A stretch of 64,000 nt of DNA from positions 151,535,741 through 151,599,740 of the forward strand of contig CM041465.1 in the NCBI GenBank assembly GCA_023213395.1, written 5' to 3'. Shown here one piece after another: positions 12,040 to 22,689 of this stretch (position 1 is its first letter; every line of letters begins with the position of its first letter). The notes under the pieces are model-generated. The model saw nothing but the letters and a program-made list of their open reading frames with translations. It ran no database searches and was not told where the DNA came from. Made by a program: the position numbers and the translations under genes. The stretch comes from Cycas panzhihuaensis (lineage: Eukaryota; Cycadophyta).

Positions 12040-14299
12040 ATAAGTTGATTGACCATTCACTATGATACAAGTAGCTGGTAAGATTTCGAAGCAAGATTTT
12101 ATTATATTTATTAACTTAGGAAGTAACCATAACTTTTTGCACCCTAGCATTGTAGAGAAGTGTAAACTCAAGATATAAACTCATAGAGTTAAGTGGATTC
12201 GTATATGGTAAATGGTAGCAAGAGAAAGGTGATTGAATTTGTACTATCTTATCTATTAGAATAAGAGACATGGTCTATTTATGCTACTTTTTAGATTCTG
12301 CCATTAGGAGATTATAACACCACCATTGACTTAGAGTGGTTGGAAAACCACTACACCAAAATTGATTGTTATAATAAATTAGTTGAATGTTTGAATCATA
12401 ATGGAGAACCATACACTTATCTAAGGGAAGAAAATTTCAGCTAGTATTGAAAAATTTTCTACAACACAGGTGAAGAAATATTTGAGGATGGGCTATTGAG
12501 CTTATGCAATTCATGTCAACAAAGAGGGGTCACTTAAAGAATCTAATCTTAAAGACCTTCTAATTGTACAAGAATTCATAGTTGTGTTCCCAGACGAGTT
12601 GTTAGGATTACCTCCCAAATGAGATGTGGATTATATGATTGAACTTGTGCCAGGGGCAGGATTAGTCTCCAAGGCACCATATCATTTGGCTACACCAAAA
12701 TTAGCTAAATTAAAAATGCAATAATAGGATTTGCTTGATAAAGGCTTTATTAGGTCAACTATTTCACCATGGGGAGCTCTAGTTTTGTTTGCTAAGAAGA
12801 AAGTCAAAACCTTGAGATAGTGTATTGATTATCAATAATTAAATAAAGCAACATTCAAGAATAAATATTCCCTACGTAAGATTGAAGACTTATTCAACCA
12901 AATGAAGGGAGCTAATCTTTTCGCTAAGATAGACCCAAGGTCAAGTTACCACCAAATCAAGATTAAAGAGGAAGATGTCTTCAAAATTACCTTTAGAATA
13001 AGGTAAGGGTATTATGAGTTTTTAGTAATGTAGTTTGGTTTGAATAACACATCTTGGACACTCATGTGTTTGATGAACAACATATTCAAAGAGTACTTGG
13101 ACAAGTTTATCATCGTATCTATTGATAAGATATTAATCTATTTGAAGATCAATGAAGAATGAGGAGAACATCTATGCATTGTGTTATAATTGCTTAGAGA
13201 ACGTAAGTTGTATATCAAGTTCATCGAATATGAATTCTATAAGGAGGAAGTATACTATTTGGGTCATGTATTTTTTGAAGCAGGAATCTCTATTGATCTG
13301 CATAAGATAATGGTAATTTTGGATTGGTCATTACCTAAGAATGTGCTAGAGGTGAAGATCTTTATGGGTCTTGTAAGTTACTACAAAAGACGTGAAAAAA
13401 TTTTCTAGAATTGCAGGTCTTATCACTTTATTACAAAAGAAATGTTCCATGTTTATGTGGACAGATTTATGTGAAGAGAGATTTTAAATGTTGAAGAGAC
13501 TGCTCACTATCACTCCAATTCTTATTATGCCTAATTTAAAATTTTGATTTCTTGGTTTGTAATGATGTAGGTGTTGAAGGACTTGGTGTAGTTTTAATGC
13601 AAGATAGAAGAGTCATTTCTTATAAGTCAAGAAAGTTAAAGGACTATGAAAAAAATTACCCAACACATGATTTAAAGCTTATAATAGTTGTGCATGCACT
13701 CAATTTATGAAGGTATTACTTACTAGGAAAAAGTTTTAAACTTCATACTGATCATGACAATCTCAAGTATATATTCACTTATCCATATCTAAATGTAAGA
13801 CAGTGTAAGCAGATGGAATACTTGAGTGAATTTGATTTTTAAACATATTACATTAATAAAAAGTGGTTGATGCTTTGAGTTGATGATGATACATTGTTTT
13901 AGTAAGTTTATATCAATCTAACTTGATTGACTCTATTTTGAAAACATGTTAAAAAGATGAATTTTATAAGAAAGCAAAAGAAGTCTTACAAAGGTAAGAA
14001 AATATGGATGTCAGGATTTTGAGATAGTATGCAGGTTTCCATGTGATGGAGAATGGTGCACTAGCTTTCTAGCAAAGGATCTATATACCACCAGATTCAG
14101 ATATCCGAGAATTGGTCGTGTATGAGGTTCATATCACCTCATATGCAGATCACCTTGGTTACCATAAAACATTTGCAACCATGAAGAAGAAATTTCACTA
14201 GTTAGGAATAGAGAGTTATATTGTGAGCTTTGTTGCAAGGTGTTTTGACATGTCGATAGGTTAAAACTAAGCACGAATATATAATAAGTCTGTTGTAGT
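12040..14299 (+). pseudogene. pol remnant of element D (PR, RT, RNase H, integrase N-terminus)
   Basis: A protease trace (NLGSNHNFLHPSIVEK) lies near 12110-12160, with the catalytic Asp of DSGS-type sites changed. RT begins near 12560 (ELLGLPPK, then [46 protein letters not shown]). The usual F-x-DD active site reads SIDKILIY, so the second Asp is gone. RNase H lies at 13530-13850 (GLGVVLMQD, YPTHDLKL, LHTDHDNLKYIF). Integrase starts near 14120 (GYHKTFATMKKKF, a changed CxxC) and is cut at 14299 by element G. Numerous stops are present. Confidence 0.8.
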
Positions 14300-14581
14300 T
14301 GATGGAATCAGAGGATAAAAGTAGAGAAGGAGAAATGAATTACATGCAAGAAGAGACAACCAACGATCCATGAGGAAGGTGGTGTTGATAAACACTAGGA
14401 TCTTCAAACCCTTTGAAGATATAAGTGGGATTGAGAGGATTTGGCATACCTTTCAAGGTCAACTGCTACCTAGCGTTGATAAGCACTTGACAATGAGTCG
14501 CCAAAATATTTTTCATGATATGGGTTATTACCCCAATGTGAGTGGGTGGATAATCGCCCTAATACAAGCATTATTCCAACA
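14300..14581 (-). repeat. Left (3') LTR of copia element G
   Basis: Begins TGATGGAATCA and ends TTATTCCAACA. It aligns along its length with 37429-37720, with roughly one base in five different by eye and a small indel near the right end. Directly right is TTTCTCCCCCAT, which on the minus strand is the polypurine tract ATGGGGGAGAAA. Confidence 0.85.
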
Positions 14582-14599
14582 TTTCTCCCCCATAATGCC

Positions 14600-16297
14600 C
14601 ATTTAGGGAGACTTCAAGTTTATCTCTACATTTGATAAACTTTATTTTGTCAAGTGCCTTTGTGAAAATGTATGCCACATGATTTTTACTGTTGTAATAG
14701 ACCACTTCTAATTCACCTTAATGTATCAACTCTCTGATAAAGTGATGTTATACCTTAATGTACTTTATTCTACCATGAAACACTAGATTCTTTGTCATTT
14801 GAATTGTGTTTTTATTATCATAAAACAACTATGTGGAACTAATCTACTCTTCTTATAAATCTTGAAGTAATCTTCTAAGCCAAACTAATTCACAAACTTC
14901 TACTACAACTGCTTTGTACTATACTTCTGCAGTAGAAATAGATACTATTACCTGCTTTTTTGAACTCCATACTATTTTTACTAATTCCAAACTGAATGCA
15001 TAATTTGAAGTAGATTTCATATCATTTATATAACCTGCCTAGTCTAAGTTTGTATAAACAATTAATCTGTAATCCCTTGATGACCTATAATATGAACTAT
15101 ACCTACCTCTGAGATACTTGAGAATCCTTTTAGCTATTTGCTAATGTTTTACCTTAGGCTCATGCATAAACCTAGAAACCACACTAACTATATACATGAT
15201 GTCTAATCGAGTTGAAATCGAGTGAATTAGATTTTTAGTTAACTACCTGTAAAGTATAGGATCAAGTAATTAAGATTCCACAAACTTAAATAATTTCAAC
15301 TCAATCTCTGTTGGTATTATAAGGGGCTTGCAATTGTCCATGTTGAATTTATGCAACATATCCAATGTGTATTTCCTTTATGATATAAATATCCCCTTTT
15401 TATCTTATCATACTTCAATGCCTAAGAAATAATGCATAAGTCCTAATTCTTTCATTTTAATCTCTTTGCACTTATCTTTATTAAACATTTAAGTAATTAT
15501 AATTCCTAGTATATACTAGGTTGTCCATATATAAGCCCACAATTAGTATTGAGCTTCCTTCTAATTTTATATACAAATTAGGATCTAATTAGCTTCTTAG
15601 AAATCCTTTATCTTTAAAATATTTATCAATCCTAGAGTAACATGCTCTAAGTGCCTATTTGAGTCTATATAATGCTTTTTTGAATTTATAAACTTAGTTT
15701 TATTTTTTAATTATTTTAAAACCCTTAAGTTATTGGACATAGATCTCCTCATTTATATATCCATTTAAGAAGACACTTTTCACATCGATTTGATAGTCTA
15801 TCCAACCTTGTTATACAATTAAAACCATGATTAATCTAACTATTTTTAACCTAGCAACATGTATAAATATTTCATTATAATCTATGCCTTCAATTTGAGC
15901 ATATCCCTTTGCAACTAGTCTTGCATTATACTTGTCAATTGATCTATCTGATTTATGCTTGGTCTTGTAGACTCATTTTGTTCCAATGGAATTCTTTTTA
16001 AGTGGCAAATCAACTAACTCCCATATACCATTCTTCACTAAGGCATTATACTCTTCTTTCATTGCATTTTTTCATTCATCTTATTTATTTGTCTCTTTAA
16101 AGTTTTAAGGCTTATTTGACTCCATAACTTGAATCATAAGTACAAAGTTTACCCTTTGAGATCTTGTTGTTCTTCTTCTTTTAAAGTTAGTATCTGAGAT
16201 ATTTTAAGGGTTATGAGCTCTTTGTGTCCATTTTATAATCCTTTGACTTGAAGTAGACGGCCTTGCTTCATTTGCACTAGGTACACTCATACCACTT
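14600..16297 (-). pseudogene. RNase H and RT remnants of copia element G
   Basis: On the minus strand the integrase-RT linker lies next to 16297. The RT N-terminal block (KWVYKTKHKSDRSIDKYNAR, VAKGYAQIEGIDYNEIF, QIDVKSVFLNGYI) occupies about 15760-16060. RNase H lies near 14800-15000 with ISTAEVQYKAVV, in place of the common ALSTTEAEYIA motif. Stops and AT-rich drift are frequent. Element A interrupts the linker at 16298, and the rest of the polyprotein resumes at 32715. Confidence 0.75.
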
Positions 16298-18865
16298 TGG
16301 ACGCGCTGCTACGGGATAACTACCTAACTGATAGGAGTGGGGGAGAGTGAGTGGTGAAATGATAGAAGGTGGAACCTAAGAGGCGAGTACCTATCACGCA
16401 GAGCGCCCCGTGCGCCGGAGCGCGAGTTCAGGATCTGCAATGGAGTATGGCTACTATCAGGTGACCCTTCACCACTTCGAACAAGGGGTGAAGGTGCGTA
16501 GGGCAAACTTGGGTTGACCTAAAGGTAGGATCCTCCCACCCTTGGGTGGTCAGAAGGGAGAAGAGGAAATCCAAAGGGAAAGAGTCAAGAGTACGCCTAC
16601 ACAACCTAACCGGATACACGAGTGATGCGAGAGGCAAGGCACTTGTGTGGTTAAGGAGAGAGAAGGAAAGGTAGGGGGGGAGAGGGCTCCTACAATCTTT
16701 CCTATGAACGGTAAAGATATATGTAACAAGACAAATGAATCGCAAACAAATACCACACCAATTTTCCCTTTTTATCTTTCAATGTGCTAGTTACTAAGAG
16801 AGAAATAAAAGGAAAGAAGAGGTAGCAAAGGGGAGCGAAACGTGCACCTGGACCGAGGGCGTGCGAGATGAAGAAGCCTTCTCGAGGAGCACACAACCAC
16901 TCCGCGCAACGTACTGGATGCGAGATATTGCGGCGGGCGAAAGAGGGGCTTCCTTACCTTCCCCAGAAAATCACATGCAATACCAAAGAAAGAAAGGAAG
17001 CACCAACTAATAAATGAAATAGCATAAACACATAACGCATGCAAAGGTGCTTACCGGCAACGGGACCAACGGGCGATGTTCTCCGCGCTTCCCAAATACC
17101 TGCAAGCAATAGCGGCCTCCCTCTCTTCCCGAAGGAAGAACACTAACATGCAACACAAAACTCTAACAATATATGCCTAAATAACATAAACGAGAATCTG
17201 AATATACATGCGTTAGTGCTGATCCAACGATGAAAGTACCAAAAGAAAGTGACCAAGGTGAAAGTAAACGATTGGGTAAGCCTCGGAGTGGCCTACCTCC
17301 CGCAAATGATGCCCTAACCTCCCCTCAAGAGCCACGAGGCGGCGAGGATAAAGTCAAGAGCAAGAGCTGGAAAAGCAGTGACAAAAGGGCAATGAGAGGC
17401 CCAAGGACACCCACGGCGAACCGGGATGCTATGAGGAGCAAACTGGGTGACCGGGAGGAAAAGGTGAAGCAAAAACCAGCGGTTGGGACTTATGAGTGAT
17501 GCCCAAACCTAAGCAAAAGGCCCTAAATCACGCAACTTGTGACAGTTGGTTTGGGCGACTAAAAAAGCCTTCAAACCCTTGTTTGCAAGCCAAGGCGACG
17601 GGCGAGAGGGAGGCTTTGGAGGGCTTAGAGCCGCTTAGGGAGCGTGGAAGGTGATACGAAATCCACCCAGCTCCTCTCCAAAACCTATGCCACCCCTCAA
17701 CGCCGCTGCCTTGAGCAACAAACGCAGGCAAGAAGCACAGAAAGAGTGGTATAACAGCCCACAAGAGGAACAAGAACCAAACTCAAATGAGCAAGCGAGA
17801 AACAAACAGCATAGAGCATGAATATCACAAGAGAAAAACATGTAAAGTAGTGAATACCTGAGTGAGGGAGGCAAGGGACTTGCCTCAGCCAAAGAGCAGC
17901 AAAGAGGGGCTGAGAAATCAGCCTAGATCTGAAGTATGGCAGGTTTGGGACCCTGCTACGGAGGTTGGGAAGGAAACTCCTGCACTTGAAGCATTGGCCC
18001 TGCCTGGGCAAAGAATCTACTGGAGCCACTCCAAGGGGCCCTCTCCAAGGTGTGTGAGGGGCTGGGAGAATGTCCAAGCCGTACCAAAGGAGAGCAGGGC
18101 ACTGGTGGAGGGACGCAGTCCGATAAGCAATGAGAACAACAGGGAAGAGCAGGGCAGAATGATGTTTCCTTGAGAGCAAATCCAAAAGTGAGCAAAAAAA
18201 AAGATCCTTGAAAATGAGCCAAAAATGGCTTAAGTACTCAACAAAACCCTAAAGCGGGCGATTAGGGCGCAGCTGGAAGAGAAATAAGGCGCGAGCCACG
18301 TGGTAGTTTCGCAATAAATGCGAAATTGCCACGGCGGATTTTTAAAAACAACCTGAGACAGTCGTCTGCTGGCCGAATTCCATTTGACCGTGAAAATTCC
18401 GGCGGTACGCACCTAGAGCCAAAAATGGGCCCCACCAGCCAGTCTAGGCTGGGGGCAGATGACCAAAAGGGCTAATAGGAGACTAAAACACCCACCCGGG
18501 GGTACACAAGCCAGCAAACGGGTCCAAGGGAGCAAAAATAGGGCTCAAATGGGGTGGCAAGTTAACCAAACGATGATGAGTCATCACACGGGCGGAGGTG
18601 GCGCAAACCTAGTGGATCCTGGAACGAGGAGGGCAGATGCGGGAAGTGATATGGTCACCAGGGTGCCACACTCGTTAGGAGTGTGCCCCTGCTATAGTCG
18701 TCATAGGCTAAAATAAGTGTGGACAACGACAAGGTTGCCCACAAAGCCACACACATACAGGCATGCAAGCAAACACTCATCAAATGAAAGCGACGACAAT
18801 GCGAGAGACATACCTGCACTTACCTGAGTCGGTGATTCCGTATCCATTCCGGAGGCCGGGAAACA
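16298..18865 (-). repeat. Left (3') LTR of element A
   Basis: 2568 bp, TG...CA, aligned along its length with 30122-32709. On the minus strand it starts TGTTTCCCGGC. It contains alternating GC-rich and AT-rich blocks and several strong splice-donor-like sites on the minus strand (for example 18818-18826, 17049-17054 and near 16955). The long open stretches on either strand inside the LTR have no recognisable protein domain and are not called as genes. Confidence 0.93.
18824..18847 (-). other. Exon-like ATG segment with splice donor near the LTR end (element A, left copy)
   Basis: On the minus strand an ATG opens eight codons (MDTESPTQ) ending exactly at CAG followed by GTAAGT, with a second donor-like CAG/GTATGT eight bases on. 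The same arrangement is found at 32667-32690, at 59089-59112 and, in changed form, just right of 44185 in element C. Whether it is spliced is unknown. Confidence 0.45.
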
Positions 18866-19262
18866 TCGCCTCGGCGTGAGAGCCTCGCCGCCGAAGCTCA
18901 GTGCGATGGCGACGGCAACACAACTGCCGAGTACATGTGTATATAGATATATCAATCAAGATCATAACAATAGGCAAGGGTCTTGGGCGAATGTCGTGGC
19001 GAACGTGGATACGAAAGGCGGTGGAGACAACATAGGGCCGCCATGAGCCACACAGGAACCGACTGGAAGAAAGAGACAGGTGAGGGGGCTGCCCCCACCA
19101 CGAAGGATGCAAAAGAGAGCATGCATAATCAAGTAAAGAGTAGGCAAAGAGTGGGCACCATAGTTTTACCTCATCAGTGACCAGGTCTCGGAGGTGCGAG
19201 CGGATCGCAAAGCAGAGCGACAGGCGACCTGGGGCTTGGGCGACAAGAAAGCCAGGCAAGCC
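18866..19262. other. Non-coding spacer between aRNH and 3' LTR of element A
   Basis: On the minus strand this follows the aRNH stop and should contain the polypurine tract. The bases next to the LTR (GGCGGCGAGGCTC then CGAGGCGA) are GC-rich and not a clear purine run. A splice-donor-like GATGAG/GTAAAAC lies near 19165 and is kept in element B near 51013. Confidence 0.5.
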
Positions 19263-19685
19263 TCAGGGATGGTCAGCGAGAAGAGGAAGGCAGCGCTCAA
19301 GGATGAGGCGAACGAGACTATCTGCCTCAGCGTTGAGAGTCTGAGGGATATGCTGGATATCAACAGAAGAAAAGGAGGCCAGGAGAGATCTGGCAGCAGA
19401 AGCAAGAGTCCTCAAGTGAGGGCATCGCACCTGGTAAACCTGGGTGAGATGAGACACCACAACTTGAGAGTCGCAAAGCAAAACAATGGATCCGTGATGG
19501 AAACAGAGAGCATCAGTGAGGGCTTCAATAACAGCCGTATATTCGGCTTCGTTGTTGGTAGCCTCTGGGAGGAAGATCCCAGAGCGGAGGAGATCATGTC
19601 CAGAAGGGCTGCGGAGGATCCACGCAGCGGCAGAGGGTCCAGGATTACCGCGGCTTCCGCCGTCGGTAAAGATGTAGATGGACAT
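19263..19685 (-). CDS. Archaeal-type ribonuclease H (aRNH) of element A
   Basis: 141 codons from ATG at 19685; the frame is open upstream to 19802, but the domain starts directly after this ATG. The catalytic acids are all present: Asp in IFTDGGSRGNPGP, Glu in NNEAEYTAVIEAL, Asp in VLLCDSQVVVSHLT and Asp in LNAEADSLVR. Residues 1-130 form one complete RNase HI fold of the type found as a second RNase H in plant Tat elements (known family trait). It would degrade RNA in the RNA-DNA hybrid during reverse transcription. It lies downstream of integrase, next to the 3' LTR and on the same strand as pol, with no obvious way to be fused to pol except splicing. This frame is intact while gag and pol are broken. 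Confidence 0.85.
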   Translation of the reverse strand: MSIYIFTDGGSRGNPGPSAAAWILRSPSGHDLLRSGIFLPEATNNEAEYTAVIEALTDALCFHHGSIVLLCDSQVVVSHLTQVYQVRCPHLRTLASAARSLLASFSSVDIQHIPQTLNAEADSLVRLILERCLPLLADHP

Positions 19686-20194
19686 AGGTGACACAAAATC
19701 CAAACAGACAATAGGTGATGAAAGCAACACTCGAAAAACAAGCAAAAGGTGGCCATGAAGGGTAGGAGGACCTAGCAATGAGGTTACCCAGGGCGAAAGC
19801 ACGCGATCCGATCACCGGCAGAGAGTGGTCGGAAGGAAAAAGCCTCCTGGGGTGCCAAAAGGTCGTTTTAGAAAGCGAAACATGCCCCCAGGCGAGGGGA
19901 GCATTCCCTTTGGGGGACCTCAAGAGCGAGAAAGGACCGCGGAAACAAGTCCAAGGCGGCGAAACGAGCCAAACGAGTATAAACTCGCGCAGGCACCGGA
20001 GTAGCACGCAAAACGATGCAGAAGGGCCCTGGCAAAAGCGCGATAACGAGGCACCATAAATGCCCTCACAAGGGCGGGCAAAAAGGGCATCGATAAAGCA
20101 CAATTGACGGTCGGAAGGCAAGGGTAATCAGACAACGAGACGCCCCAACGACCGGGCGCGAGACCAAAAATGAGGAAGTGCCGTTGGGGCCCAC

Positions 20195-20205
20195 TTTATA
20201 TAAGG
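20195..20205 (+). promoter_or_regulatory. TATA-like box between aRNH and the antisense gene
   Basis: TTTATATAAGG sits in GC-rich surroundings about 690 bp upstream of the ATG of the antisense frame. It is close to a palindrome, so it could serve either direction: + for the antisense gene, - for a transcript reaching aRNH. Promoter function is inference only. Confidence 0.35.
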
Positions 20206-20617
20206 AAAACAACGGGAAAATGGATTCATTTTCACTGGCTCTCGTACGAAACCAGAGCCATTTCCTTACGCAGCGGAGCGCCACCCAACTTTAGAGGCAC
20301 GCCGAGGGAAATCTGACCGTCGGATCGAAGAGCGGGGAGAGCCAAAGACGACCGACGCATTTACATGGCGATGAGACCCGCATCCAGTGAGTGGATGTCA
20401 CTGAACCTAGCCCATCTCAAAGTTCAAAGTTTGAAGGTTTATCAGCTTTTGAAGTAGTTTTTGCATGGTATTAGTGCCCCTTGTGGGCAACGAAAGGCTT
20501 CTCGGGATCCGAATCGGACCCAGAAAGAGGCGGAGACACAGGCATCGTGGAGCCACGGTCCGGTGGGCCCCACGGGGTCCACCAGAAGAATATTTTTTTT
20601 TGGTTTTGGGCGGAAGA

Positions 20618-20738
20618 ACCCCCCCTTTAGGGGGGTCTCCGTTCGTACCACGGCAATGATTGCGGTGCCGCGATCATTGCCGCGGGCCCCACATCGCCAT
20701 GAAACCCGTCCCAAACTTAGCGGTACCGCTAAGTTTGG
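20618..20738. repeat. Three consecutive hairpins, one a perfect 28-bp palindrome
   Basis: (1) ACCCCCC and GGGGGGT around 20618-20636. (2) CGGCAATGATTGCGG at 20651-20665, pairing with 20668-20682 with one mismatch and a 2-bp spacer. (3) 20711-20738, a perfect palindrome with 14-bp arms, CCAAACTTAGCGGT and its complement. They lie just upstream of the antisense gene. None matches a known terminator or Helitron end that I recognise. Confidence 0.9.
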
Positions 20739-20884
20739 CCAGACTGCAAAGAAGGCAAAAAGATAGACATGAAGGCCAAAAGAGCCCCAAATCTCAGACA
20801 GAGAGAGATTTGGGAGAGAAAGAGATGACCGTGACTAACATGAGACCGACCGAGTTGTTTTTGGTGTGAACAGTTGTCCTCGCG

Positions 20885-22400
20885 ATGATAACCACGAGAA
20901 CGTCGGTATGGCTATCTTTGAGTTACATGGAGATGGCAACTCGGGAGGATAGGGACATCTTTGCAGAGGTGTGGCTGCATAAGGCCCTCAAGACACCTCA
21001 ATACACGCGTCGGATCGAGGCTATTGGTTGATATAGTGTCCCATTAGGACAGAGGAGACATGTGTTCCACCTACCATGTGTGGGGATGTGATGGTTACGC
21101 TGTGGGGATATCCGCGAATCTTGGGAGTTCGCGGCGATGGGAGGCCGGTGAGACTCGGACGCCGCCAGCATTGAGGCGGACATGGGAGGCACTGCTCTTC
21201 ATGAGGCTGATAGGTGGGATCGAAGGGGAGCACCCCTCCAGACAGCTCTGATGTCAGAGATTCCTCGAGTGAGGAAGCTAGTCATACTGTGCACTCGCTC
21301 CGGATTTCCGGAAAGCAGAACTATTGGGAGGTACCGGGAGGATGGATAGATGCGGTTCACCGCTGGCCGACGAGAGGATGGAGGCGGCCACGATGGCGAA
21401 CCTCGTCACCCGGGATACTATCAGGACGTCCAGGAGAGGAGGGCTATCATACAGCACACTATTACGGTGTTGGTACTTGACCACTTGGCAGTTGGCACCA
21501 CGGTGGGACCACACCCCATTACAGGCGAGCCCATGGTCCACAGTGGCGACTGACTCGAGGGGACATGGATGAGCCCATGTCGACGATCGGTAGAGGCCAC
21601 ATCACTGACCTCCTCACCCTCCCGGACTACATAACAGAGCCCCTACAGACGGTGATGTGGGATAGCGGCGACGAGGCGGGCGAGCGGAGTGCCGCGCGGC
21701 GGCAGCAGCGATGATGGAGATAGTGGAGACAGCGGGGCCGGCCCGTCACGACCTGCAAGGGAGGCAGGTCCTTCAGGGACAGCAGGAGACACAGAGGGTC
21801 CATCCGGAGCTGCCGGAGGAGAGGCAGGGCCGTCTGGAGCACAGGGCGAGGTCGGGGCCGTGACTAGGGCCGGAGGCTACGGATCGTGATGGGATCCGCA
21901 GGACGAGTTGGGCTCACCCGCGAGGAGGGGGACCTAGGCATAGGAGGTGCAGGGGACGAGGCACACTGTGGTGGCGGAGAGCAGAGGGGAGGATGCCTGT
22001 GACCGGGAGCGGTGCCACACAGTGAGACCTAACCTTTTCGAGTCATTTGGCATCCGGATAGAAGTTTAGTTTAGTTTGATCATGGTATGGTGAGATATGG
22101 TGACACATAGCATGTTGCATTGGCAGTACATCGAGATCGGGAGACCGATAGAGGCATGGTGAGGGAGGTGTTCCCTCGGTGTATCTGGAGGGCAACGCCC
22201 ATCCAAGCGGTGAAGAGCCTAGAGCGGCGAGCCCACAGAGAGGCGTTTGCTCCGTTGGTGAGGCGAGGACATATGGGTTGCAGAGTTCCAAGAGCATGTC
22301 ACATCCAGGGACGACTGCAGAGGGAGAGGGATGATGCGAGGCGAGCGAGATGAGGCTGCGAGGGCAGTGCAGCTCTGAGGCACGGGGTGGTGCGGTGGAG
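20885..22400 (+). pseudogene. Antisense extra gene of element A, plant-mobile-domain-like with coiled-coil tail
   Basis: Runs opposite to gag-pol. From ATG 20885 a 48-codon open stretch (ending at TGA 21029) is followed, in near-continuous frame, by GQRRHVFHLPC, a VTL block, LGVRGDGRPV and WEALL. This matches the start of the plant mobile domain (HxFHLPxGEMTxTLxDVxxLLGLxxDGxPVTG) seen in MAIN-like proteins and some transposons. About 21690-21889 encodes a Gly/Ser/Pro-rich repeat (GPSGTAGD, GPSGAAGGE, GPSGAQGE). About 22300-22370 encodes a charged coiled-coil-like piece (LQRERDDARRAR, then DEAARAVQL one frame over). Several frameshifts break it. Antisense extra frames carrying a transposon-linked domain are known in Tat elements, so this is plausible, but the match is by eye. 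Element B lacks the whole segment. Confidence 0.5.
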
Positions 22401-22689
22401 ATGAAGAGGCGAGAACCCGGCTAGTAGTGGTCACCGGCGCCTCGGGGTGGCAGAGGAGGCACTCCGGGAGGCGGGATCGTATCGGGCGACACGATCGCCT
22501 AGTAGCCTGAGATGGTCTCGAGGTCGGCCGGGCGGGACACGGACCCACACCTGGCGGCGACCTCGAGACGACCTAGGGATGAGGAGAGCGAGGCGGCTCG
22601 CGGAGGCCCGGAGGAGCCTCGGAGGCATGTGGTCCCAGGGGAGGGATCACAGAGGCAGGAGATGGCACCCAGGAGGCGGGGCCACAGTG

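Larger units (their letters stand above)
9617..14299 (+). mobile_element. Element D, left part: decayed chromovirus-like Ty3/gypsy retrotransposon
   Basis: From left to right: a probable 5' LTR, a degenerate tRNA-Met-type primer site, gag with a CCHC-like knuckle, protease, RT, RNase H and the start of integrase. The integrase frame is cut at 14299/14300 by copia element G and resumes at 37721. Joining the flanks across G keeps one reading frame through the VVV-QPLEIL region. Dozens of stops and a lost RT active-site acid show that D is old. It is the outermost host in the D, G, A nest. Confidence 0.85.

Noticed and set aside
14295-14299. Target duplication for copia element G
   Set aside because: Left flank GTAGT and right flank ACAAC do not match. 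The borders are supported by LTR, primer site, polypurine tract and the rejoined D frame instead.
17697-18185. Open frames of 100-167 codons inside the LTRs of A (also 31533-32036) and B, on both strands
   Set aside because: No recognisable domain, odd composition rich in Leu, Ser and Pro, overlapping frames on both strands, and not preserved in frame between the LTR copies of B. Treated as non-coding LTR sequence.
20618-20738. Hairpin cluster as a Helitron 3' end
   Set aside because: No CTRR terminus directly after a hairpin and no matching TC start was found. The cluster is reported only as hairpins.
19786-22673. Captured segment as a complete DNA transposon with target duplication
   Set aside because: Only a 7-bp direct repeat bounds it and no terminal inverted repeats are visible. 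Microhomology deletion in B explains the data as well.
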